Shown: piece by piece, positions 27,447 through 38,283 of the stretch
How the letters are laid out: every line of letters starts with the position of its first letter
Numbering within the stretch: the first letter of the stretch is position 1
Source: Phycisphaeraceae bacterium
Lineage (GTDB): Bacteria; Planctomycetota; Phycisphaerae; Phycisphaerales; Phycisphaeraceae
Assembly (NCBI GenBank): GCA_029260715.1
Contig: JAJDCS010000013.1
Span: forward strand, 111,983-175,982
Direction of reading: 5' to 3'
Length of the DNA: 64,000 nucleotides
The notes under the pieces: model-generated
Database searches by the model: none
What the model was told of the DNA's origin: nothing
What the model saw: only the letters and a program-made list of their open reading frames with translations
Program-made: the position numbers and the translations under genes

Positions 27447-29414
27447 ATGGGCGGCATTTTTTTTAATTTTGCGCAATCAACTCAAACGGCCCACCGTAGG
27501 GCTATGCGTCTAACCTCGACGGCGCTGTTTCTTGTTGCTGCCTGCACATCCGTGCCCACCCTCGCTCAGATGGACAATCTAGAAAATACCGGCAACACCG
27601 GCGGCAATCAGTCGTTTCCCATTGTTCAGCCGTCGTTGAGCCTGACGTACTTTGTTCCGTTGTCGGGGCTCTACCCCTCGCAAGATGGTGGTTTTGGGAA
27701 TCCGGGGGAGTACACGCTGGGCAACGTGCGTATGTTCGCCGGCAATTTCGCCCCTGGTAACTCACTCACCGCTTCAGGCCAAACGCTTCCGATCAGCGGG
27801 AACGAAGCCCTGTTTTCGCTGTTTGGCACGATGTACGGCGGGGACGGGGAAACAGTTTTCAACGTTCCGGACTTAAGCGGTCGCGCCGCGGTGGGCGCCG
27901 GAAACGGCCCGGGATTATCCAATTGGAACGAGGGCCAAAAAGGCGGCAGCAACACCGCCCAACTGAGTCTGAATCAGTTGGCTTCGCACAACCACACGAT
28001 GCCAAGCCCGATCAATAGCACGCAGTTCACAGGCGGCAGCCAGCCGTTTGATATCACCCAGCCCTCCCAAGCCCTGAATTATGTGATCGCCAACGACGGC
28101 GTATACCCTGACCGCAATAACGGCACCGGCCCCGGAACATTCACCGGCCAAGTCGCGCTGTTCGCCGGAAACTATGAACCAAGAGGGTGGTCGTTCGCCG
28201 ACGGTCGGCTGATCAGCATCCAAGACAACGTAGAGCTGTTCTCTCTGATAGGCACGACCTACGGCGGCGACGGACGCACAACATTCGGTCTGCCCGATCT
28301 ACGCGGGCGCGTCCCCGTCCACGCCGGGAACGGCCCAGGCCTCATACCCAGGAGTCTAGGCAACAGATATGGCGCTGAAGAGTTCACGCTTAATACATCA
28401 ACCCTGCCATCGCACAACCACACCGTGACCGACAACAACCCCACCGGGTTTAACGGCGGGTCACAGTCTTTTTCACCAGCCCAGCCGTCGCTGGGGTTGA
28501 ACCACCTCATCGCATTGGAAGGCATTTACCCATCGGAAGGCGGCGGAATCCCCGGCGAAACGCTCCTTGGCGAGGTCGCACTGTTCGCCGGGAATTTCGC
28601 GCCCCGTGGGTGGGCCTTCGCCGACGGACAGTTGCTGCCTATTAGTCAGTACGAACCACTGTTTTCACTGCTGGGCACGATCTATGGCGGCGATGGTGAA
28701 ACCACATTCGCACTGCCCGACCTGCGCGGGCGCACGGCTGTTAATGCCGGTAACGGGCCGGGGCTAGGCCCTTGGCCACTAGGAGACAAACGAGGCACCG
28801 ACACCTTGGCATTGTCGGCCGCCAACATACCCGCGCACCACCACGCCTTTATCAACAACCCAGGTGACTTGCCTACAAACCCAATCGCATCTGACTCAAC
28901 CGGCGAAAACGGGGAGCTTGTTTTCACAGCCTTAGATTCCAATCATTGGATCGCCGGGCCGCCATCAGACCTAGGGTACGAATTTGCGACCACACCCGAC
29001 GTCACCCCAGGCACATCGCCAGGCCCAGCAGCCAACGGCACGCCCGGCTCGCACTTCACAGCCGTTACGCTCCCTTCATCGGCATCAGGCGGCCCGTTCG
29101 AGGTGTGGGTCAGCGACGTGATGTTACTGGGAACCTTCACCGGCGGAACGATCGTTTTCTCAGATTTTTTCAACGAACTGGGCGACCTGCTGATAGACTT
29201 CACGGGGGTTGAGTCTTTCCGCCTTGTCCCCCCCGGTCACACGGGCATGCCCGGCACCGGCCCACCCAGCGCTACCGATCCCTTATTCCCAATTCAATTA
29301 GGGTTCTCAACACCCACCGCGAACGTGGCCTTGACCCTCATCCCCGAGCCGGGCTCATGGCTGCTATTGGTAGGGAGTCTAGTCGGCCTACGCGTCGCGT
29401 CCCGCCACCGCTAA
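27447..29414 (+). CDS. PEP-CTERM exoprotein with three phage tail-collar repeats
   Basis: A 655-residue secreted protein. An N-terminal signal peptide (LTSTALFLVAACTS, cleavage near TLAQ) is followed by three similar units. Each contains LFSLxGTxYGGDGxTxF(x)2PDLxGR and then GNGPG, at about residues 121-155, 265-298 and 405-441. This is the tail-collar fold of phage short-tail-fibre proteins and of MccK-like secreted proteins. A lectin-like unit follows at about 480-600. The C-terminus is a PEP-CTERM signal (IPEPGSWLLLVGSLVGLRV and a basic end), which directs sorting by an exosortase. GGAGGG precedes ATG 27447; ATG 27504 is the alternative start. It is probably a surface adhesin or matrix protein. 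Confidence 0.85.
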   Translation: MGGIFFNFAQSTQTAHRRAMRLTSTALFLVAACTSVPTLAQMDNLENTGNTGGNQSFPIVQPSLSLTYFVPLSGLYPSQDGGFGNPGEYTLGNVRMFAGNFAPGNSLTASGQTLPISGNEALFSLFGTMYGGDGETVFNVPDLSGRAAVGAGNGPGLSNWNEGQKGGSNTAQLSLNQLASHNHTMPSPINSTQFTGGSQPFDITQPSQALNYVIANDGVYPDRNNGTGPGTFTGQVALFAGNYEPRGWSFADGRLISIQDNVELFSLIGTTYGGDGRTTFGLPDLRGRVPVHAGNGPGLIPRSLGNRYGAEEFTLNTSTLPSHNHTVTDNNPTGFNGGSQSFSPAQPSLGLNHLIALEGIYPSEGGGIPGETLLGEVALFAGNFAPRGWAFADGQLLPISQYEPLFSLLGTIYGGDGETTFALPDLRGRTAVNAGNGPGLGPWPLGDKRGTDTLALSAANIPAHHHAFINNPGDLPTNPIASDSTGENGELVFTALDSNHWIAGPPSDLGYEFATTPDVTPGTSPGPAANGTPGSHFTAVTLPSSASGGPFEVWVSDVMLLGTFTGGTIVFSDFFNELGDLLIDFTGVESFRLVPPGHTGMPGTGPPSATDPLFPIQLGFSTPTANVALTLIPEPGSWLLLVGSLVGLRVASRHR

Positions 29415-29525
29415 ATCACGATGGGGTGCCTTGGTCCGCGTAAGGCCGCCCGCCAGCGCGAAACTCGCACGATCACGAGTCCAGTAAAGCCGCCGCGTCT
29501 CCTCTGGGCGCGATCCCCCGCTTGA

Positions 29526-31049
<1,524 letters not shown>

Positions 31050-31083
31050 CGAGTCGCCGGTCGCGTGTGTCTCGCCCCCGTCG

Positions 31084-32709
31084 CTACCCCTGGCCGCCCC
31101 CGCTTTCGTCTTGCAGGATCGCGTACGCCACGTGCGACACGCAGCTATTGATCCGTTTGAGGTGTGTCAGCAGGTCCAGGTGGATCGCGCTGGTCTCGAA
31201 GCTTTCGGGTAGCCCAGCGCGCAGCCGCGCGAAGTGGTTGTCGCGCAACTGCCGCTCGTACTCGTTGAGCCGTTCCTTGTGGCGGAGCAATTGTTGGGCC
31301 AGCATGCGGTCGCGCGTGGAAAACACCGTGTCGGCGATCAGCATGTTCTCCGTGACCATGCCGTAGAACTCGTCCAGCTCCTGCCAACCCTCTTCGGAGA
31401 AGTCCGCGCCGAGCTTGATTTTCTTGAGCACCAACTCCGCCAGGTTTTTGTCGATGATATCGCCGCTGTTTTCAAGTTCGTTGAGATAGCGTAGCTGCCT
31501 CATCTCTTCGGCCGGGTCGTCGTGGTCGCCCTGCGCGGTGAACTGCCGCGTGAGGAACCGCTTGATCTGCGCGTCTAGCAGGTCGACTTGGTCGTCGCGC
31601 TGGCAGACGTTTAGGGCCAGGGCGCTGTCGTCGCTCTTGAGCGACCGCCACAGGTCGCCCAGCATCCCGCGCACAATCTCCGACACGTGCAGGGTCTCGC
31701 GCAGCGACTGGTCCAGCGCGATGGACAGGCTGTCGATCGGGCCTGTGTTGATATACCGAGGGCCGAACACGGGCGGCACCGTCGCCGGGGGCTGGGGGGT
31801 CATCGCCTCGATTAGCTTGACCATCACCGACACCAGCGGCAGCGCCACCACCGCCAGCGCCACGTTAAACCCGATGTGCGCCCACGCCACGTGCCGGTCC
31901 AGCCCACCCGGCAGGCGCGCCACCCCCTCAGCCACGAGCGGCAGGCACGCCAGCACCGCCCCCGCCACCACCGCCTTGCCCAGCAGGTTCGCCACCGCCA
32001 GCCGCCTCGATTCGATCTTGTTCCAACCGACCAGCAGCGTGGTCATCACAATCCCCACGTTCGTCCCCGTCACCACCACCAGTGCCAGCGGCAGCGTTAC
32101 CACCCCCTCAGCCCCCAAGCCGATCACCATGCCCAGCGTGGCGGTGCCCGACTGCAGCGCGAACGTCAGAACCGCCGCCAACCCCGCCATGGCCAGCGGG
32201 TGGTGCCCGGCGATCTCGATCAGCTTCAGCAGGTCCGCGTCGTGCGCCGCCACCGCCGCAGCGGCTTTGATCGTGTCCACACCTAAAAAAATAAACCCCA
32301 TCGCCAGGACCGTCTGCCCGACCCCGCGTGAGCGGTTGTAGCTGGTGAATTGAAACAGCGCCACGCCCACGAACACAAACACCGGCGCGTACTGCTCGAG
32401 GCGCAGGGCGATGAGCACCACCGGCAGGGTTACGCCGATGTTCACGCCCAGCATCACCGCCAGCATGTGCTTGGCCGAGATTTTCCCCGCCTGGGCCGTC
32501 TGCGCCGCTAACACGGACATCGCCGTACTCGACGGCACCGCCATCGATAGCAGCACCCCCGCCAGGAACGATTTGAAGCGGTTGTCCGCCATGCGCCCTA
32601 GCCAGTCGTTGAGCCGGTGCCCGAACAGGCGGTCAAGCCCCTTGCGCAGGTAACGCACGCCGAACAGGATCAACGCGACGCCGCCTGCGATGGTCAATAC
32701 GGTCAGCAA
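31084..32709 (-). CDS. Na/Pi cotransporter family protein with C-terminal PhoU-like domain
   Basis: A 541-residue inner-membrane protein. The N-terminal 310 residues contain two inverted repeats of the Na+/phosphate symporter family with the QSGTATLG and PSSTAMSVL motifs characteristic of NptA/YjbB. The C-terminal part (about residues 340-520) is helical and PhoU-like, as usual for this family. Translation starts at TTG 32709. The gene ends 34 nt from the end of guaB, convergent with it. It probably exports or imports phosphate; direction cannot be told. Confidence 0.88.
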   Translation of the reverse strand: MLTVLTIAGGVALILFGVRYLRKGLDRLFGHRLNDWLGRMADNRFKSFLAGVLLSMAVPSSTAMSVLAAQTAQAGKISAKHMLAVMLGVNIGVTLPVVLIALRLEQYAPVFVFVGVALFQFTSYNRSRGVGQTVLAMGFIFLGVDTIKAAAAVAAHDADLLKLIEIAGHHPLAMAGLAAVLTFALQSGTATLGMVIGLGAEGVVTLPLALVVVTGTNVGIVMTTLLVGWNKIESRRLAVANLLGKAVVAGAVLACLPLVAEGVARLPGGLDRHVAWAHIGFNVALAVVALPLVSVMVKLIEAMTPQPPATVPPVFGPRYINTGPIDSLSIALDQSLRETLHVSEIVRGMLGDLWRSLKSDDSALALNVCQRDDQVDLLDAQIKRFLTRQFTAQGDHDDPAEEMRQLRYLNELENSGDIIDKNLAELVLKKIKLGADFSEEGWQELDEFYGMVTENMLIADTVFSTRDRMLAQQLLRHKERLNEYERQLRDNHFARLRAGLPESFETSAIHLDLLTHLKRINSCVSHVAYAILQDESGGGQG

Positions 32710-32918
32710 GGGTGTGTGCCTTTTTGAACAGAAGAATCAGCGACGTAAAGCGACGAAGCGAGCCGGGGCCATCGCAAGAACTTCAACCGTTCATCATAAA
32801 GCGTTTCCGCTTTGCGTGTAGCCGGTATGGGAATCCAACACCCGCGTCTGGGCGGTATGTTTCTTTGATCACCGGGTTGCCACCGGTCCGCCTAAGGCGG
32901 GCCGGTGCGAAACACGCG

Positions 32919-34535
32919 CTAATGCCTGAAGTGCCGCCGCCCCGTGAAGAACAGGCTCACACCCGACTCGTTGCACGCGGCGATGGTGTCGTCGTCGCGC
33001 TTCGATCCGCCCGGCTGCACGATCGCTTTGACACCCGCTGCGATCAGCACGTCAGGCCCATCGCGGAAGGGGAAGAACGCGTCCGACGCGGCGACCGCCC
33101 CTTGGCTGCGGGTCTGCTCGCGGGCGTTCGCCTTGGCCACCGCGATTTTGCACGACTCCACCCGGTCCATCTGCCCCGCCCCCGCTCCCGCCAACGCCAT
33201 GTCACGCGCAATGACAATCGCGTTGCTCTTCACGTGCTTGGCTGCGCACCACGCCACGTGCAGTGTCTTCATCGCCGCCCCGTCGGGCACAGGCCCGGTT
33301 ACGTGTCGCCACCCTTGCGGTGACATGTCCGACATGTCGCGCTGCTGGGCCAACACGCCCCCGGTGATGGTCTTGAGGGTAAGCAGTTGCGGGTCTCTCG
33401 CCTCGGGCCCGGGCAACGGGCCCACCGCCAGCAGGCGTACGTTCTTCCACCGGTCGCGCAGCAGCGCAAGGGCGTCTTCGTCGTAGCCGGGCGCCAGGAT
33501 CACCTCTAAAAACTTCGGCCCGCCGTCGGGGCCCGGCGCGGTGATCCGCTGAGCGGTTTCAAGATCGACTTGGCGGTTCAAGGCCACGATGCCCCCGAAC
33601 GCCGCGAGCGGGTCGCCGCTGTAAGCGCGGTCGAACGCCTGGGCTGGCGTGTCACCCACCGCCAACCCGCAAGGGTTTGTGTGTTTGATCATCGCCGCCG
33701 CGGGCGTGGCGAATTCTTTGACCAGTTCAAGCGCCGCGTCCGCGTCGTTCAGATTGTTAAAGCTCAGTTGCTTGCCGTGCAACTGGCGAGCGCCCGTCAC
33801 GCCCGCCTCCGCGCAGCCGGGCATGCCGTACACCGCCGCTTCCTGGTGGGGGTTCTCGCCGTATCGCAGGCGGTCCAGCAGCGTCAGCCGCAGGGTCAGC
33901 GGGTCGGGGAACAAACCGTCGCTGCCCGCCTGGTCGTCGAATTTGCTCATCCAAGCCGCGATGGCGGTGTCGTACGACGCCGTGCGTCCGAACGCCTGGG
34001 CGGCCAGGCGTGCGCGTGTCTTCACGCCCGTCGCGCCCTTGTGGCTGTCAACCTCGTCACCCACCGACTCGTACTGCGACGGGTCCGTCACCACCGCCAC
34101 GTACCTGTGGTTCTTTGCGCCGCTGCGGATCATGCTGGGGCCGCCGATGTCGATCTGCTCGATCGCCTCTTCATCAGCCACGCCCGATTGGGCGATCGTT
34201 TTTTCAAACGGGTACAGGTTGATGCAAACCAAATCGATCGGTTCGATGCCGTGCTGGGTCATGGCCTGGGTGTGTGTCGCGTTGTCACGCAGCGCCAGCA
34301 GACCACCATGGATCTTGGGGTGTAGCGTCTTGACGCGCCCGTCCATCATCTCGGGGAAGCCCGTGACCCGGTCGATCGGGACCACCTCAACGCCCGCGTC
34401 CGCCAACACCCTCGCCGTGCCGCCCGTTGAAATAATGGTCACGCCGTGGCCCGCCAGCCGCTTGGCGAACGGCACCAACCCGGCCTTGTCGCTAACGGAG
34501 ATCAACGCCCGCTTGATTGGGATCAAGTCACTCAT
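32919..34535 (-). CDS. purH: Bifunctional AICAR formyltransferase / IMP cyclohydrolase
   Basis: A 538-residue enzyme catalysing the last two steps of de novo purine synthesis. The N-terminal MGS-like cyclohydrolase domain shows STGGTARVLADAGVEV and GRVKTLHPKIHGGLLA. The C-terminal transformylase domain shows IKHTNPCGLAVG, SDAFFPFRDGPD and VQPGGSKRDDDTIAACNE. The length is normal. It ends close to a non-coding stretch of about 210 nt that separates it from the Na/Pi gene on the same strand. The upstream gene encodes a lipoprotein 45 nt away. Confidence 0.97.
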   Translation of the reverse strand: MSDLIPIKRALISVSDKAGLVPFAKRLAGHGVTIISTGGTARVLADAGVEVVPIDRVTGFPEMMDGRVKTLHPKIHGGLLALRDNATHTQAMTQHGIEPIDLVCINLYPFEKTIAQSGVADEEAIEQIDIGGPSMIRSGAKNHRYVAVVTDPSQYESVGDEVDSHKGATGVKTRARLAAQAFGRTASYDTAIAAWMSKFDDQAGSDGLFPDPLTLRLTLLDRLRYGENPHQEAAVYGMPGCAEAGVTGARQLHGKQLSFNNLNDADAALELVKEFATPAAAMIKHTNPCGLAVGDTPAQAFDRAYSGDPLAAFGGIVALNRQVDLETAQRITAPGPDGGPKFLEVILAPGYDEDALALLRDRWKNVRLLAVGPLPGPEARDPQLLTLKTITGGVLAQQRDMSDMSPQGWRHVTGPVPDGAAMKTLHVAWCAAKHVKSNAIVIARDMALAGAGAGQMDRVESCKIAVAKANAREQTRSQGAVAASDAFFPFRDGPDVLIAAGVKAIVQPGGSKRDDDTIAACNESGVSLFFTGRRHFRH

Positions 34536-34580
34536 ACAAACTCACAGTTAAAAGGTATGTGCGGCGCTTCGACACCAAAC

Positions 34581-35717
34581 TCAACGCTCGGGGACCAATA
34601 GCAGCAGCCGCCCCCCGTGCGAGGCCAGCACCAACTTCCGCTGGGACCCCAGCAACACGCTCTTGATCGGGTGTACCGGGACTTCTTTAAGCACCTTGCC
34701 CGTCCCCAGGTTCAACACGATGATACTGTCTTGCGTGTACGCCAGCACGGTGTTTTCAAATTGCAGGATCGGCTTGGCGATGTAGTCCAGCCGCCACCTC
34801 TCCGTACCCGACCGGATGTCCAGCGCGACCAGCCCCCGCCCCGGTTCGGGCAGGATCACCGTGTCTGTGAAGATCGACGGGCTAAGCGTCAGCGGCTGAA
34901 TCGAGTGGTAAACCCACCGGTCGCGGCCCGTCGCGCCGTCCAGCGCGTACAGCGAGTGGTCCTCGCCGGCCACGAACACGCCCAAGTGCCCCATCGCCGG
35001 GCGCGCCGACACGCGGTCAAACGTCCTGCCCTTCCACAGCAGAGACCCGGTCGACGCGGTAAACATCGCGTACACGCCCTTGCCGTCAGCCACGAGCACG
35101 TTCGGGCCAAACGCCGCCGGCCGCGCAAACACGCGGTCGGTCATCTGGTACGACCACTTGGTGTAACCCGCGGCGATCGTGTGCGCGAAGACCCGGTGGT
35201 TGAGCCCGCCGAAGATCGCCACGTCGTCCACCACCGCGGGCGCGTGGTTGACCAGGGATTCAAGCTTGCTGGCCTCGATCGTCTGGCCGGTGTGGATGTT
35301 CACCGTGTAAAGCAGTTGCTCGGAGTTGATCAGAAGCAGGTCGCCGCTGCGCACCGGTTCGTGCAGCTTGTCAGCCACTTTGCCGATAACGTGTCGCCAC
35401 AGCAAGCTTCCGTCTCTCATGGAAACCGCCGTCACCACGTTCGCCGGCGACTCCACCGCCACCACCACGTCGCCCAACACCGCGACGTGGTCAAGCGTCT
35501 CGTCGTTGGGGACGCCCAGGTCGGTCGCCCATTGGAGCGTATACCCCAAGTCGCGCGCATCGATCGGGTCGATCAGCATCCCTTGTTCAGGCGCGCGAGG
35601 CGCGCGACGCTTGGTGAACGCTTCGATCAGCAGTGTGACCGCTTCGCAGCCTGTCAAAGCCGCGATCCCGCTCGCCAGCAGCGCCAGTATCAGAAACGTT
35701 TTAAACCCGCGGCTCAT
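34581..35717 (-). CDS. PQQ-repeat beta-propeller lipoprotein, BamB-like
   Basis: A 378-residue exported lipoprotein if started at ATG 35717, which places the signal peptide first (lipobox LTGC). The mature region consists of blade repeats with PQQ-propeller signatures such as DGSLLWRHVIG, TGSLLWKGRTF and ATGRDRWVYHS. This organisation resembles BamB, the propeller of the outer-membrane protein assembly machine, but similar lipoproteins of other function exist. Gene order gives no further clue. It lies upstream of purH on the same strand. Confidence 0.75.
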   Translation of the reverse strand: MSRGFKTFLILALLASGIAALTGCEAVTLLIEAFTKRRAPRAPEQGMLIDPIDARDLGYTLQWATDLGVPNDETLDHVAVLGDVVVAVESPANVVTAVSMRDGSLLWRHVIGKVADKLHEPVRSGDLLLINSEQLLYTVNIHTGQTIEASKLESLVNHAPAVVDDVAIFGGLNHRVFAHTIAAGYTKWSYQMTDRVFARPAAFGPNVLVADGKGVYAMFTASTGSLLWKGRTFDRVSARPAMGHLGVFVAGEDHSLYALDGATGRDRWVYHSIQPLTLSPSIFTDTVILPEPGRGLVALDIRSGTERWRLDYIAKPILQFENTVLAYTQDSIIVLNLGTGKVLKEVPVHPIKSVLLGSQRKLVLASHGGRLLLLVPER

Positions 35718-35934
35718 CGGTTGTCCCAAAGGCTAGTTCGGTTTGTGTGCGCGCTTGGGGCTGATACCAACCTGTTTGCATTATCACACACCGGTTTTCC
35801 CCAAACTATCAACGCCCGTCAATGTTACCCCAATGTACAGCCGCGTATTGTATAGAAAACGCATAACCGTGGCACAGGCCGGTGGGCGGGGCTTGATCTT
35901 AGTGGACACTTGGCTTTTTTGCGGGCGTGGCGCG

Positions 35935-35962
35935 TTGACAGTTGTTTACGGGACGCTACACT
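35935..35962 (+). promoter_or_regulatory. Sigma-70-type promoter of the S10 ribosomal operon
   Basis: A perfect TTGACA (35935-35940) is followed after 16 nt by TACACT (35957-35962), about 80 nt before rpsJ. The 326-nt region between the lipoprotein gene and rpsJ holds no other gene. Confidence 0.7.
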
Positions 35963-36043
35963 ACGCTATTTTGCCCCCCATTCGGGCGTAGCCGTGGGGG
36001 AGGCGTGTTCATTTGTCGTTGTTTGCCGGCTTAAAGTCGGGGT

Positions 36044-36358
36044 ATGAGTATGACAGGAAACAAGATCAGAATCCGGATGGAGGCCTACGACCACCAGGCC
36101 CTGGACGCTTCGGCGCGTGAAATTGTCGATCACGCCAAGCGGACCAACGCCAAGGTGTCAGGCCCGGTTCCGCTACCGACCCGGATCGAGCGGTATACCG
36201 TCTTACGCAGCCCACACATCGATAAAAAGAGCCGTGAGCAGTTCGAGATCCGCACACACAAGCGGATTATCGATATCAAAGAACCAAGCGCCCGCACCGT
36301 GGAAGCATTAAATAGGTTGGTCGTCCCTGCGGGCGTGTTTGTCAAGATCAAGGCGTAA
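36044..36358 (+). CDS. rpsJ: 30S ribosomal protein S10
   Basis: This 104-residue protein is S10 (NusE), part of the 30S head and of transcription antitermination complexes. [14 protein letters not shown] and the C-terminal [14 protein letters not shown] are typical of the family. It is the first gene of a long plus-strand ribosomal cluster and has its own promoter upstream. The usual str genes rpsL, rpsG, fusA and tuf are not upstream. Confidence 0.97.
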   Translation: MSMTGNKIRIRMEAYDHQALDASAREIVDHAKRTNAKVSGPVPLPTRIERYTVLRSPHIDKKSREQFEIRTHKRIIDIKEPSARTVEALNRLVVPAGVFVKIKA

Positions 36359-36410
36359 TGCGGCTATATAAAATTCAATCGTATTTATAGAATAAATAAT
36401 AGGTTAAGCA

Positions 36411-37091
36411 ATGTCGTCAGGTTTGATTGGTCGTAAAGTGGGGATGACCCGGTTCTATCAAGAATCCGGCAAGAGTATCCCTGTGACCGTGATCCAAGCC
36501 GGCCCTTGCTTTGTTAGCCAAGTAAAAACGGCTGAGTCAGACGGTTACAGCGCGGTGCAACTGGCGTTTGAAGACGTGAAAGCCCGTAACTCCACCGTCC
36601 CGAAGATCGGCCACGACGCCAAAGCGGGCGTCTCGCCCAAGCGGTTCCATCGCGAGTTCCGCCTCGCGGATGATGAAGTGTCTGAAATTCAGCCTGGACA
36701 ACAATTAACGGTAGACGTCTTCGAGCAAATTAAGTACGTGGATGTCACCGGCACGACCAAAGGCCACGGGTTTACCGGCACCATGAAACGGTACGGTTTT
36801 AAGGGCATGACCGCGTCGCACGGCGTTGAGCGTAAGCACCGCTCCCCCGGCTCAATTTGTGGCCGATCCAGCAACCGCGGCACCGGCAAACCCAAGAAGG
36901 GCATTCGGATGTCTGGTCAGTCCGGCAACGTGACTAGCACCGCCCGGAGCCTGGAAGTGGTTGCACAGGACAAAGATAAGAACCTTTTGTTGGTCAAGGG
37001 CGCGGTGCCCGGGCCGAACAAAGGGCTGGTAGTTATAAGAAAGGCAATACGGCTTTCTAAGTCAAAGGCCAAGCAAGCCAAGGCGTCGTAA
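36411..37091 (+). CDS. rplC: 50S ribosomal protein L3
   Basis: A 226-residue L3, an early assembly protein close to the peptidyl transferase centre. GLIGRKVGMTRFYQESGK at the N-terminus and the loop GTGKPKKGIRMSGQSGNVTS identify it. It follows rpsJ by 52 nt. An unusually long gap of 211 nt then separates it from rplD. Confidence 0.97.
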   Translation: MSSGLIGRKVGMTRFYQESGKSIPVTVIQAGPCFVSQVKTAESDGYSAVQLAFEDVKARNSTVPKIGHDAKAGVSPKRFHREFRLADDEVSEIQPGQQLTVDVFEQIKYVDVTGTTKGHGFTGTMKRYGFKGMTASHGVERKHRSPGSICGRSSNRGTGKPKKGIRMSGQSGNVTSTARSLEVVAQDKDKNLLLVKGAVPGPNKGLVVIRKAIRLSKSKAKQAKAS

Positions 37092-37132
37092 GTCAATGAT
37101 CACGCTGATGTTTCGGCGTAATTGTCGAGACT

Positions 37133-37160
37133 CAGTTTAGGTCAGTGGAAGCTGAAACTG
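37133..37160 (+). promoter_or_regulatory. Hairpin in the long rplC-rplD gap
   Basis: CAGTTT (37133-37138) and AAACTG (37155-37160) form an inverted repeat with an inner CAG/CTG pair in between. It lies in a 211-nt non-coding gap inside an otherwise tight operon and could be an RNA control element for rplD. No sequence similarity to a known leader is claimed. Confidence 0.3.
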
Positions 37161-37302
37161 CAACGCCACGACATATTAGAGCTAGCCGAGTCGGGGAAAT
37201 CCAAGCAGCGGCAACAATGGAAGCCGCTCGATACAAGCCCCGGCGATAAAAACGCACCCCGGATTGATTAAGGAAACATCAGCCGGGCCGTAGGTAAGGA
37301 TC

Positions 37303-37959
37303 ATGATTGAGATCCCTGTTCATAATCTAGAAGGTAAGCAGGTAGATAGCCTGCAGATCGATGAAGCCGCGCTGGGCAGCGAGGTTCGCCATCAACTGCT
37401 CAAGCAGGCGTACGTCTATTTCCACGCCAACCGTCGCCAGGGCAGCGCTGCGACCCGCAGCCGAGGGCATGTCAGCGGCTCGACCCGTAAGATTTTCAAG
37501 CAGAAGGGGACCGGCAACGCCAGGCGTGGCCCCATCCGCTCGAATATCATGCGTGGCGGCGGCGTGGCCCACGCCAAAACCCCAAAGTCTTGGCGCCAGA
37601 GCATGCCCCAAAAAATGCGCCGCCTGGCCAACCGCAACGCCCTGTTGGCCAAGGCCGTGGACGGGGAAATCAAGCTCATCGACAGCCTCTCTTTCGACAA
37701 GCCAAGCACCAAGCAATTCGCTTCGCTGCTTAACAATCTAAAAATAGACCGCTCCTGCCTCGTCGCGCTGGCTTCTACCCAAAACCATGAAGCCAAGTCC
37801 GCGGGCAATATCGACAGCGTGCGTGTGACCGGCGCCGACCGGCTCAACGCGTTTGATCTGTTGAACCACCGCTACCTGCTCATGGAAAAATCAGTGCTGG
37901 CCGGGTGGGTCGAGGCTGCCGGCCGCGCTAAAGGCGCCAACGGTAAGGAGGCACGCTGA
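37303..37959 (+). CDS. rplD: 50S ribosomal protein L4
   Basis: A 218-residue L4, which lines the peptide exit tunnel and in many bacteria represses its own operon. The extended loop GSTRKIFKQKGTGNARRG and the fold core are normal. Its stop overlaps the ATG of rplW by one base (TGATG), showing tight coupling. Confidence 0.96.
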   Translation: MIEIPVHNLEGKQVDSLQIDEAALGSEVRHQLLKQAYVYFHANRRQGSAATRSRGHVSGSTRKIFKQKGTGNARRGPIRSNIMRGGGVAHAKTPKSWRQSMPQKMRRLANRNALLAKAVDGEIKLIDSLSFDKPSTKQFASLLNNLKIDRSCLVALASTQNHEAKSAGNIDSVRVTGADRLNAFDLLNHRYLLMEKSVLAGWVEAAGRAKGANGKEAR

Positions 37960-38240
37960 TGCGACACGCCACGTACACCATCAAGCGTCCGCTGCTGACC
38001 GAGAAATCCACCTGGGAGGGCCAAGCCCGCAACCGCTACAGCTTCTTGGTGGACATGCGAGCCAACAAGCACCAGATCAAGACGGCGATCGCGGAGTTGT
38101 ACAACGTGCGCGTCGCGCAGGTGCGCACGCTGGTGCGCAAGGGCCGCACGTACCGCACAAAACACGGCGTGGCCAATACCGGCGACTGGAAAAAAGCGGT
38201 GGTCGAATTGCACCCCGATGACAGGATCGATTTGCTGTAA
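37959..38240 (+). CDS. rplW: 50S ribosomal protein L23
   Basis: A 93-residue L23 at the tunnel exit, the docking site for trigger factor and SRP. IKRPLLTEKSTW and the ADMRANKHQIKTAIAELYNV-like central helix (here VDMRANKHQIKTAIAEL) are diagnostic. Translationally coupled to rplD. Confidence 0.96.
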   Translation: MRHATYTIKRPLLTEKSTWEGQARNRYSFLVDMRANKHQIKTAIAELYNVRVAQVRTLVRKGRTYRTKHGVANTGDWKKAVVELHPDDRIDLL

Positions 38241-38283
38241 TCACGCGCCCCGTGAGGGTGCGGTAGCCTAAGGCGACAAAACC

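Noticed and set aside
33570..34551. Long plus-strand frames opposite purH
   Set aside because: They overlap a clear purH on the other strand and are His/Arg/Ala-rich shadow sequence.
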